This document shows, piece by piece, positions 1 to 10,038 of a stretch of DNA of 64,000 nt. Below the pieces are notes generated by a model. The model saw only the letters and a list, made by a program, of their open reading frames with translations. It did not search any database and was not told the DNA's origin. This DNA comes from Rhabditoides inermis (Eukaryota; Nematoda; Chromadorea; Rhabditida; Rhabditidae): positions 300,001 through 364,000 of the forward strand of contig CAWZYM010000423.1 in the NCBI GenBank assembly GCA_963966185.1. The letters are read 5' to 3'. How positions within the stretch are numbered: the stretch's first letter is position 1; each line of letters begins with the position of its first letter. The position numbers and the translations under genes were made by a program.

Positions 1-25
1 AGCTAACCGACTGCGCCATTGAGGA
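1..25 (-). tRNA. 5' part of a tRNA or tRNA-like gene, cut by the window edge
   Basis: Read on the minus strand, the first bases give an acceptor-like heptamer followed by TGGCGCAGTCGGTTAGC. This matches the Pol III A box and a normal D arm (A14, G15, GG18-19, A21). The anticodon and T arm lie outside the window, so the isotype and functionality cannot be judged. A tRNA-derived SINE head is the alternative. Confidence 0.4.
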
Positions 26-43
26 CGTGGCATGACGGTATAT

Positions 44-242
44 TACAACCAGCGCGGCAGCGCTGGTTGGTTTGTGTTAAGAATAGTCACGCGCTAGAAT
101 CGGCAAAAGGCGACGGAACGAAAAGTCCCTCAGAATCTTTGCGAGAACAATGTGAGGCTGATAGATGTTATCAGGATGTTTGAAAATGGTTCAGTTTCGA
201 TTTTGGTATCGCTAGCTGTTGTAGGAAGAGAGATACGCGCGC
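44..242 (+). repeat. dispersed ~200-bp repeat, copy 1
   Basis: This stretch is about 95% identical by eye to 10,824-11,022 in the same orientation. Both copies start at TACAACCAGCGCGG and end in a GATACGCGCGCG run, and both carry the near-palindrome CCAGCGCGGCAGCGCTGG near the start. The two copies bracket the kelch and ABCG genes. No coding potential is evident. It may be the end of an unrecognised mobile element. Confidence 0.7.
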
Positions 243-248
243 GGAGAG

Positions 249-340
249 TACTATTTCGATTGATAAAATGCATGAGCTTTTGTTGCATTACGTTGGGTAA
301 CACAAACTCTTCTCTCACGGAAGTCCTTTTAAAAGATAAT
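249..340 (+). repeat. solo arm of the fold-back element found at 11,458-11,761
   Basis: These 92 bases match one arm of the fold-back element at 11,669-11,760 with only a few substitutions, in the same orientation. Only one arm is present here, directly after the dispersed repeat. It is therefore a truncated copy or a recombination remnant. Confidence 0.65.
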
Positions 341-405
341 CATAACTTGTGTAAGATTTAGTCAATCATTTGGGATTTTTGTCCACTTTATAGATATGTT
401 ACCCG

Positions 406-1493
406 ATGTATGCTTCAGAACCTTCCGTTGCGTCCAAGCTTGGCGACGAGGGCCTGTTCACTACCATCGTCGACTGGGTGCGCACGCATGAGGAGGAGAG
501 GAAGCCCGCGTTCCCGGGGTGAAAGGGTCTTTCCAAAACAACATCAACATTCGGGGTCTTTCCAAAACAACATTTGACAAATCACTGAATATAACTTGAA
601 AAATACGACGATTTTTTTTTATCACTTCATCAGTTCATCATTTCATCACATGTGATGAAGTGATGAATTTTCCATTTAAACGCCCAATATAAACCGATTT
701 TTCACCCCGACCACTCAGAACTTGCTGTCCTGCCTCAATTTGAGCAGCACCGTGACATTTATCGTTACTAACAGTTACTATCACTGCTGCTGATAACATC
801 AATTCTTTGTTTGATAAGGATATGCAAATTTTGAAAATTTACATTTGTGCCTATTCGATGCAAATTGTGTTCGACCGCACTGTCGCTATCTTTTCTATTC
901 AGACAATCATAGTTATGTTCAAAAACATAGATGGTTGAAGCACACCAACAAGTTTTGTAAGGTCGGGGTGGAAAATCGGTTTGAGATTGGGACGTTAGTA
1001 ATTTTCCAGGACGTCTGAAATTCCGCCGGTTATACGGTAGTCGGATAGAGCGCACGATTACACTGTGCGCAGAATGTCCACAAAAAATATTTGTCTTAGA
1101 AGAGTGAACTTGGTCATGTGCGCAGATTGTCCACACTTGTTTCAAGCTTTCGAATGTGACTCGAATGTGCGCAAACTGTGCAAAAACGCGGAGTGTCACA
1201 TAAGGGGGGTGAGCAGGATTTCTTTTTTGATTCAGAAATATTATCTGAATTGACGGAACGTGGTATTGTCTTGGGGAGAGGGGTAAACACAGGTTGGACG
1301 GACCGAGATGGTTGGACGGAACGGCATGACTACGCATCGTCACTCATGATTCGATCGTTGCAAACTGTTCGCGCGCGTCGCTCTCTCCCGCCTGTCCACC
1401 CACTTCCTGGCGAATGTGGTGAAAAAGGAGAAGTTGGTGGTAGCCGATCCAACCTGCCGAGAGCGCCTTCTCGATGTTCTCACTGTGGGTGCG

Positions 1494-1524
<31 letters not shown>

Positions 1525-3016
1525 AGAGAGAGAGGGGGGGAGAGAGAGATTCATTCTGCAGGAGCGCGCCCTGTCGGCGTCGCAGCCCCACACTGCGGTG
1601 TTCAACTTCAACATGAAGCTGGATCTGGACGACGATGATGTGCAGGTGGTCAAGGTGGTCGAGAAGAGGAGGAAGAGGGAGTTCGGTCCAGCGGTCGAGA
1701 CGGTCCTTCCGGCTGTCCTTGCGGTGAGTGCTGTGCAGGTATGTTATTCAATTCAATATTATGTTCCGTATTGATGTTATGTGTATGATGTATGATCTAT
1801 CAGAACACCCCGTCGAGCGTGGTGGAGGCAGTTAGACACGCGGAGACGGAGATTGTGCGCTCGTTCTCTCTGGTTGCCCGTCCCGATGCGAACCTCGACG
1901 AAGAAGAGAGCGACGTGGAAATGTCGCCGTTGAAGGACGAGGCGTCGTTCCGCGAAGAGGACACTCTACATGGGGTGAGTGAAGAGGGGACTCATTTCCT
2001 TAGACGTTTCCGCGATTTCGTAGTGTATCGAGGTTCTAACGGCCGCAAGGCATTATGAAGAATGATGTGAGCCTGGAGTAATCCGGCAATGTTTCTATTG
2101 TAAGGTGGTTGTTGACTACACCGTTGCAGAACACTGTCGTGCCCGTCGTCAATCTCCTCGTCAGGAGGTGTGGTGGGATTTCTCGTCCCGCCAAGAAGGC
2201 GAAGCGCGCCAATGCATGGCACGAGGACGTGAAGCTGCCTAGGAAACTGTGAGTGCTGTTATCGATTTGATCGATTTGATCGATTGATTGATTGCTGGCA
2301 GGACATGGTGTTCGGCGGCGGTGGTGGGATCGACGCTGTTCGTCGTCGGCGATGCGGGCAATTGCTACCTGGGGTACCAGAAGGACAAGGCGACGAGTGG
2401 GTCTCTCCTATGCGTTCGCAAGTAATGCGAAGTACATTTTTACAAAGCTTTGTGAAGCGGAAGTGGTCTGAAGAGCGTGTTGATATAATTTGCGCGAGAA
2501 CGTTAGTTCTCTATCTACCTCGCTTGCAGTTCGAAATACGGTGCCATAACCGTGTGCGATATTGTCGCGAGCTGCCTATATGAAACGTACTAGACTCTAC
2601 TTGCCAAGCATTGCAGATAGATGGACGCGGCTGTCTCTGCCCGTGATGGACTGGCCGAAGCTTGTCGTCTCTGGCGGACAGCTGTACGCAGTCGGGGAGA
2701 AGGAGGGCGAGCGAGGCGAGTGCGCCATTCTACTCTACCACCTCGACGACGGCAAGTGGACGGTAGTGGCCGAGATGGAGATTAAGGAGTGAGTCTATCT
2801 ATCTATCTATCTATCTATCTCTCTGTCTCTCTCAACAACAACAACATCTTTTTCTCTCTCCCTCCCTTTCTCAGCCTGCCAATTCCAGGGTCTACAAGAC
2901 GTCGCGCGACTACCAGATCGTTTCGGTCAACGCGTGCTCGCACGAGGGTCGCGTCTACGTTGCGCTCAAGCAGAACGGAGAGATTCGCTCCATCGATATC
3001 GAGGACATTGGTGAGT

Positions 3017-3061
<45 letters not shown>

Positions 3062-3693
3062 TTCCCCCTCTTTCACTGTCAACTCTGCAGCTGCTGGCTG
3101 GAGGGAGGAGTGTCGGATGCTCGGCCCTGTATCGCGTGACTTTGCCCTGTTCATTGTGGACGGACGCGTGACCATGTTCGGGGGAAGGAAGACTGACGCG
3201 GTGAGTTTATAAATTATTGCCTTTCTGCGCTAATCATCTCCATATTTCTCATAGTTTTGATTGATTTCAGGTGATGTCATTCGATTCGACTCGCCGTAAG
3301 TGGATCAAGATCGGAAAGATGGCTGAGGTGAGTGCTTCCAACCCTTTATGGTAGATGGAGAAGAACTTCACGGAGAGATGACAAATACTTATGATTTTCG
3401 ATCCAATCACACTCTTCTGCAAACAAAATCTCCGTAGTCGTAATTTGTTGTGGTTTTCCGGCTCGCTGGTGCTTGGGCGCTGCGCAGTACGGGTCTGCAG
3501 TGATTGTCGTTGGCGGAGACGGCATCAACAAGGTCGAGGTACGGTGGATACTGACGTCAGCACGTCAACTTGGTTTCGGAAGCTGTGTGACGGACGCGGC
3601 AGGCTGACTGCGCGCGCTCTGCCCCCTCTGCCGTCGGTTCGCTGCGGAAGCGGTGTCGTCGTCATGGATGATGTGAGAGGGAGGGAGGGAAGA

Positions 3694-3740
<47 letters not shown>

Positions 3741-3824
3741 GATAATTCCTTCTAGGAGGTCTATGTGTTCGGCGGCTCGCGGGGCGCGAAGCGCCTCGCC
3801 ACTGTTGTCAAGACGTCGCTATGA
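406..3824 (+). CDS. kelch-repeat protein of the BTB-BACK-kelch (KLHL-like) type, 5' end missing
   Basis: Spliced gene read from motifs. The first visible exon (406-518) encodes LFTTIVDWVRTHEEERK, typical of the second half of a BACK domain. The exon ending at 1484 encodes the BACK end (LSRLSTHFLANVV, then CRERLLDVL). Likely further exons are 1562-1723, 1804-1974, 2130-2248, 2302-2396, 2617-2788, 2889-3010, 3091-3200, 3271-3326, 3488-3538, about 3549-3672 and 3756-3824. They contain kelch blade signatures such as STLFVVGD, LVVSGGQLYAVGE, VTMFGGRKTD, SAVIVVGGDG and EVYVFGGSRG. KLHL proteins usually act as substrate adaptors of Cul3 ubiquitin ligases; the BTB domain needed for Cul3 binding would lie upstream and is not seen. 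An acidic, lysine-rich insert (exons 1562-2248) between BACK and the first blade is unusual. Oddities: no AG acceptor directly precedes the exon ending at 1484, and the frame slips near 3540-3555. It may be a pseudogene or contain assembly errors. Confidence 0.72.
681..994. mobile_element. MITE-like inverted-repeat element inside a kelch-gene intron
   Basis: Imperfect inverted repeats of about 32 bp lie at 681-712 and 961-994; the inner core is ACCGATTTT followed by CACCCCGACC. About 250 bp without coding potential lies between them. A short palindrome (TCATCACATGTGATGA) sits just upstream at about 645-660. This resembles a non-autonomous DNA transposon. I see no clear target duplication. Confidence 0.5.
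1491..1556. repeat. (GA)n-rich tract in a kelch-gene intron
   Basis: An impure GA dinucleotide repeat fills nearly the whole intron between the exons ending at 1484 and starting at 1562. It sits on the sense strand, so the intron lacks a long pyrimidine tract until TTCATTCTGCAG. Similar tracts occur in the same gene: (CT)n at about 3020-3060 and (GA)n at about 3686-3736. Confidence 0.85.
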
Positions 3825-4304
3825 GAGGGAAGGAGGAGGTGTCGTGCCGACTCCTCACACATGCTCATCCAATCGTGTTCACCAATAAGCCACCCATAGA
3901 GATTTACACGACACGGTTCTCTACCTCACTTTTGTTTTGTTTTTTCTCGTTATGTTCACCAATCGTTGCCTTTCATATCCGCGGTTTCACGCTGCTCATG
4001 GTCAGATCTCTTTTTCTGGTGTGACACGTGCATTGAGGGCGGCGCGCAGCGCCGCCCGTTTGTCTTGATCTTTGACGCGCGCAGCGCGTCACCCCCAAGA
4101 CATACTCAATTTCCTCTATCCCAATACGATATACTCCATAGTATGTGTTTTTTTGTTAGAATATCATTTGACAAGACTTATGAGTATGATACAAGAAATA
4201 AATATCGGTTGCGGCTTCCAAAATATCAAAAACAACTTTTCGCTCATTCTGCCACTAAACGTGTTTACGACGACGACGACGACGACGACGGTGTGCATCA
4301 CGTA
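3825..4304. other. intergenic, nothing recognised
   Basis: This is the stretch after the kelch stop codon. The inverted pair GGCGGCGCGCAGCGCCGCC near 4040 and a (GAC)n run at about 4265-4290 are the only visible structures. No ORF with family features was found. Confidence 0.5.
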
Positions 4305-4580
4305 AGCCCCGCCCACTGCACTCTGCGCTCATTGGTCGCTCGGCCCACTGTCAGTGCAATCTGATTGGCCAAACGCTCATGCCCCGCCTTTCGCTCAGCC
4401 ACTCTCACATCCCGGCCTCTTGGATCTCTCATGAGCGTACGCTCTCTGCGCGCTCTCTCTTCTTCCAGCCGAGCATGCCCCGCTTTTCGATCAGCCACTC
4501 TCTTTCTATCTCTGACCTCTGATTCTCTCACTCGCGCACGCTCTCTGCGCGCGCTCTCTTTCTCGTGCGAGCCAGAATGG
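4305..4580. promoter_or_regulatory. possible promoter region: CCAAT and GC boxes, CTCTCTGCGCGC motifs
   Basis: Two inverted CCAAT boxes (ATTGGTCG near 4331 and GATTGGCC near 4364), GC boxes (CCCCGCCC) and two spaced copies of CGCTCTCTGCGCGCTCTC stand in a pyrimidine-rich block. The block itself is a degenerate duplication of about 115 bp, because GCATGCCCCGC plus TCAGCCACTCTC recurs. It lies about 2 kb upstream of the ABCG start, so assignment to that gene is a guess. Confidence 0.25.
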
Positions 4581-4820
4581 ACAGCCGGCCTGAAATCAAA
4601 TGGATCGATCGGTGAGGAGAGGGCGAGTGAGAGCGTTCGGCAGTTAAAGAACGTGCGAATAGGGGAGGAGCAGAGCGGTGCGGGTGAGGCTGCTTTGATC
4701 TCTGTGCCACAACTTCCCAATTCTAACAGTAATACTGCCATTAACATAATATAATAAGGAAGATCAGTTTAACGCACTCGGCTCTGCAATTACAATTCAT
4801 GACCGAGGTTTCAGTGCACT

Positions 4821-4961
4821 GACTACAGAGTGCGGGTGGGGTGCGGGTGGGGCGCGGGTGAGCTGCGGGTGGGGTGCAGGTGGGGCGCGGGCCGTCAACT
4901 AGTCGTCAGATACCCGCATCCCACCCGCGCCCCACCCGCGCCTCACCCGCACTCTGTAGTC
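4821..4961. repeat. G-rich perfect-ended inverted repeat (hairpin)
   Basis: The 18 terminal bases GACTACAGAGTGCGGGTG at 4821 are the exact reverse complement of the right end at 4961, and similarity continues inward for roughly 55 bp. The left arm carries repeated GGGTGGGGTGCGGG runs, a pattern able to form G-quadruplexes. The loop is short (around GTCAACTAGTCGTC). It may be a small fold-back element or a structured regulatory DNA. Confidence 0.7.
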
Positions 4962-5065
4962 ATTGTGGCTCCAAATCTAATGTACGTATGTGCATACATA
5001 AATGATTCTAAAAGCAACATTCGAATTCATTTACAAACATTCGCAAAACATTCGCAAAACAAACA

Positions 5066-5136
5066 GGCAGATATGAAGATCGAAAGCGCCTGGTTAGTAC
5101 CAGTACGCCCTCACCCTACCACTTGAGCTATTCCAC
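5066..5136 (-). tRNA. degenerate tRNA-like sequence (71 nt)
   Basis: On the minus strand, GGAATAGCTCAAGTGGTAG matches the A box and D arm, and TTTCGATCTTC sits at B-box distance. The acceptor and T stems do not pair well. This is more likely a tRNA pseudogene or SINE head than a working tRNA. Confidence 0.45.
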
Positions 5137-5162
5137 ATCATGATGAAACTTCTTTGAGAATA

Positions 5163-5232
5163 TGGGGTGGCTAGCGCAGTGGATGTGCGCGCAGCTATCA
5201 TGCGGTCCCGAGTTCAATCCTCTCGGCGGCCA
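5163..5232 (+). tRNA. tRNA-derived SINE head
   Basis: On the plus strand, GGCTAGCGCAGTGGATG fits the A box and GAGTTCAATCCTC fits the B box, 40 nt apart. The segment ends in GGCGGCCA. It is followed by an unrelated AT-rich body (to about 5,400), which is how tRNA-derived SINEs are built. It lies 26 bp from the tRNA-like sequence on the opposite strand. Confidence 0.55.
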
Positions 5233-5920
5233 ATGATGTACCGCTAGTCACGGTGGAGTGACGACCACTTTCACAACTTTCGTGAGCCTCTAGTCAGAAG
5301 TCTGTGAAGTCATCTGATCCAAATTTATTGCATTAATTGATGGACCCTTGTATACAGCTAGCGATTTGTACTCGAGAGCCTTAGGTCAGTCCTCTTATTG
5401 GCTAGGTCGACGGTTGTATAACTTGAAACTGCTGATAAACAAACTTTTAACGGTACATGCACTCGTGATATTACATGATAACTAGTGAAGATTGGCTAGT
5501 TTACTCGTAGTAGAATTTCATTTCGACTAGCTAGTAACTTGCTAGGTAATGGAACTGCTTAGGAGATGAAGGGAAGAAGAGAGAAATTTGTAACGTGTGT
5601 AGCGCGCGTCAATGAGCGACCGGCAGACGCGTGAGCGATTCGACCAAGCTATTTCGAAGGTTTCTAATTTAGATACATTCGTATATAACACAACATTGTT
5701 CGGCAACACATGATCTATCAGTTTCAAAAAAGCGGGAATCACAGAAACTATTTTATAATTTGAAACCGGTGAATATTACTATGTAGATGTGGTAGTGTTG
5801 TATAAGTTATTTGTATTTTCAATCATGACATTCTGACTAGTGAGTTTGTAATATGTATGTTTTATTTTCGTAATTCACCAATGTAAAAAAATTTCTTCGA
5901 AATTTGAGAAAAGGACATCC
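5233..5920. other. intergenic, possible SINE body then nothing recognised
   Basis: AT-rich sequence after the SINE head. No poly-A or simple tail marks a clear SINE end. No gene or conserved motif was found. Confidence 0.4.
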
Positions 5921-6300
5921 ATTCTCTTTCGAAAAGTACGTAAGTAAAGAGAAGAGGTTTGTCTGGATCTGATTCAACAAAAGCACATGCATAAAATCTC
6001 TTTGCAGCTGACTAAAATATCAAAACAAACCTGCTCTTTCGAATCACTCTAAAATGTGTTTTTAAACATTAAAAATATATAATCTAAGGTGACTGTGAAA
6101 TAGGCCAAATTTTTATTATAATTCACTGTAAATAAATTATTATAATGCATAATATTTATGTTCTATTTTTTCATAAATTCGAAAGAGCAGGTTTGTTTTG
6201 ATATTTTAGTCAGCTGCAAAGAGATTTTATGCATGTGCTTTTGTTGAATCAGATCCAGACAAACCTCTTCTCTTTACTTACGTACTTTTCGAAAGAGAAT
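5921..6300. mobile_element. fold-back (MITE-like) element with 124-bp inverted arms
   Basis: Bases 5921-6044 and 6177-6300 are reverse complements over the full 124 bp, by eye without a mismatch, around a 132-bp AT-rich centre. The outer end is ATTCTCTTTCGAAAAGTACG. No ORF is present, so any mobility would depend on a transposase supplied elsewhere. The element sits about 200 bp upstream of the ABCG start codon. No target duplication is obvious. Confidence 0.85.
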
Positions 6301-6509
6301 TGATTTTTGGTTATGATTTTGTTGTTGAATAAAAAAATTCGGACAAGTGCGCGTCTGTTTAGTTGGTGACGTAATGGGCTGGAAGGGTGGCAGGAGAGTG
6401 GGTGTCATTCGCTCGGCAACTGCGCGTGGCGAGAGGTCGCTAGGTTTTATTTTATTGATTTTTCATTTCGTAGTTCGTGGTGTTCAGATGTCGCACTCTA
6501 CGCGCGGCG

Positions 6510-6552
6510 ATGGATCGACGCGCTCTGGGAAGAGCCACAAGACCACCAAGGT

Positions 6553-6609
<57 letters not shown>

Positions 6610-7216
6610 TTCTCTCTTCCTCCTCTCTCTCTCTCACTCTTTACACTCTAGGAGACGCAGCCTCTCCTCAAGGAGCGCCAGCCTGGTGAGATCGTCTCCC
6701 CTCTCGTGGACCGATCTCGAAGTCGTCACGCTCAAGGTACGGTAGCCACCGTAATCCTGCGTTACAGTACTTTGAATTTGAGGGACGCACTCTGCTGAAC
6801 AAGGTGTCGGGCGTGGCGCGTCCGGGAGAGCTGATCGCGTTGATGGGAGCGAGGTACGGTAGCTGGGAGTACTGTACTTTACCGTATACCTCAGTGGCGC
6901 CGGCAAGTCTACGCTGCTCAACACGCTGCTTGGGAGGAATCTTAAGGGTAGGTTGGTGGCGAACGGTTGATTTATTGATTGATTTACTGATCGATCGATA
7001 GATATATTGATTGATTTTTCAGGCCTGAAAGTGACTGGCGAGATTCGTGTGAATGGACAGAGTGTGGGGCGGGACGTGACCACAGTGTCGGGCTACGTGC
7101 AGCAAGAGGACCTGTTCATGGGCAACCTCACAGTGCGTCTCTCTCTCTCTCCCTCCCTCCCTCCCTCCCTCCCTCTCTCTCTCTCTCTCTCTCTCTTTCT
7201 CCCTCCCTCCCTCCCT

Positions 7217-7280
<64 letters not shown>

Positions 7281-8010
7281 CCTCTCTCTCCAGGTTCTCG
7301 AGCACCTCCGCACCCAGGCCGCTTGCCGTCTCCCCGCCTCGTTCACTGCCGCGCAGAGGGAGCAGCGCATCAAGCAGGTACTGTAGCTACCGTAATCTTG
7401 GTACCATCACGTACCGTATAGGTGATGGACGACATGATGCTGAACGCTATTGCCAAGAACCGCATCGGCATTCCCGGCATTCGCAAGGGAATATCGGGTG
7501 AGAGAGGAGGGGGGCGGGGTCAGAGGAGGCGGAGTCTGAAGTCTGACGATTTGTAGGCGGTGAGATGAAACGACTTGCGTTCGCGACGGAAATGCTCTCG
7601 GATCCCCCGATTCTGTTTTGCGACGAACCGACGACGGGTCTCGACTCGCACATGGCTATGATTGTAATCAAGGTGGGCGGGGGCTTGAATGGGCGGGGAC
7701 TTGAGGGGGCGTGGCTGATCCTTCCCTTCAGCGTCTCGAGAAGATGGCTGCCGAGCAAGGCAAGACGATCATCTGCACCATCCATCAGCCGTCGTCGGAC
7801 CTCTTGAGATATTCGATAGGTGGGCGGGGCTTGGAGGGGCGTGGCCTATGTAGGTTGTTCAGGTGATGTTCCTGTCGCAAGGCGGAGTGGCGGTTTCTCG
7901 GTTCGCCTGCCGAGGCTGTGCACTTCTTCGCTTCGATGAAGTGCTACATCCCCACCGCACACCAACCCCGCCGATCACTACATCAACGTGGGTGGTCCTC
8001 TCTCTCCCTC

Positions 8011-8043
<33 letters not shown>

Positions 8044-8255
8044 TTCTAATCTCCCCCTCCAGGTTCTGGCAGTGGTTCCGGGCGAGGAGGAGGCGTGTAT
8101 CAAGAGGGGGAAAGGAGGTTGAAAACTATTAAAATACGAGTTCATAAATGCTTTTAGGTCTGCGCTCACTTCATAACAAATCCGAGTACAAGACACGGAT
8201 GATAAGACAGATCGAGAAGGCGAGGGAGCCCAAGGCACTCCGGCCGAGAGAGGTT

Positions 8256-8305
<50 letters not shown>

Positions 8306-8884
8306 AAGAGGGAAGAGAGAGGAAGAGGGGAGAGAGAGGAATAGGAGAGAGAGAGAGAGAGAGAGAGAGATTGCAGAACGCGAGCTACCCTCGGATCGCC
8401 TTCAACCTCCTTTACCGCTACACCCTCGACAACGTTCGCAACCCGGCCATTCTGCGCGCCAAGTTCGTCCAGAAGGTACTGTAGCGTGGAGTACTGTATT
8501 CAGTAATGCGGATACGGTATTCAGATCTTCAATGGGTCTCTTTCTCGGCTTCCTCTACTTACCAGACAGAGTTGGACCAGGACGGAGTCACATCGATGAA
8601 GGTACTGCTCTGGTTACTGTATCAGAGATTTGGGTTACTGTACTTAATATATAGGCGCTCTGTTCTACTACCTCGCTGAGCTCTCCTACTCGACAGTCTA
8701 CGGCATTCAGGCGTGTATGCCTGGCGACTTTTCCATTCTGGTGAGCGAAGCCCCGCCCACTTTCACCCCGCCCCATTTTAGGCGAGGAGAGTACCACGAC
8801 GGTATCTATCCGGTGTCGGCGTACTACATTGCGAAAGTGTCTAGCTACATTCTGATATTCATGCTGGATGGTGAGAGGGGGAGA

Positions 8885-8918
<34 letters not shown>

Positions 8919-9228
8919 GAGAAAGAGAGAGAAGAGAGAGAAAGAGAGAAAGAGAGAAAGAGAGAAAGAGAGAAAGAGAAGAGGAAGAGAGGAGAAGAGA
9001 GAAAGAGAGAAAGAAGGAGAAGAAGAGAGAAAGAGAGAAAGAGAGAAACAGAGAAAGAGAGGAAGAGAGAGTGAGGGAAAGAGAGAGAGAAAGAGTGGTT
9101 CAGGGATGGTGATGGTTGCCATCTCGTTCTTCCTCATCGGTTTCGCCGGTCAGTTCACCCTCACTCTGCTCACATGTGTCCTCGTCGAATCGTGTGCGGC
9201 CGCACTGGGCATCATGGTTTCGGCGGTG

Positions 9229-9281
<53 letters not shown>

Positions 9282-9407
9282 CTCTCTCTCTCTCCCCCCT
9301 CTCTCTCTCTCTCCCCCCCTCTCTCTCTTTCTCTCCCCCTCTCTCTCTCTCTCCCTCTCTCTCTCCCTCTCTCTCTCTCTCTCTTTCTCTCTTCCTCTCT
9401 CTTTCTC

Positions 9408-9464
<57 letters not shown>

Positions 9465-9654
9465 CCCCTCTCTCTCTCCTCTCAGTCACCCTTTGCAGTG
9501 TGCTCCATCATACGCGATCGCAGTCTCCATTACCGGTCCCCTCCTCACTGTCTTCTCACTCACTGGAGGTCTATTCACCAACGTGGCAGAACTGTCGCCA
9601 TATGTGGCATGGGTGCAGTACCTGAGCTGGTGAGAGAGGGAGAAAGAGAGAGAA

Positions 9655-9691
<37 letters not shown>

Positions 9692-9794
9692 AGAGGAAGT
9701 GAGAGGGGTGGAGAGAGATACAGAGAAAGACATAGAGAGGATGAGGAAGAGGAGGAGAAGGTAGAAAGAAAGAGAACGGGAGAGAGAGAGAAAG

Positions 9795-9840
<46 letters not shown>

Positions 9841-9979
9841 CCCTCCTAAGGTTCCGCTACGGCTACGAGACTTTGGTCATCAATGAGTTCACTTCGGAAG
9901 GAAAGACGGATCTGCCCTGTCACAACGCATTCAACGAGACCGTGTCCCTACTGCTTCAAGGAGGGCGAGCATGTCTGTA

Positions 9980-10038
<59 letters not shown>

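Noticed and set aside
8717..9764. Long Ser-Leu or Arg-Glu rich ORFs
   Set aside because: They are translations of CT/GA dinucleotide introns and lie between ABCG exons.
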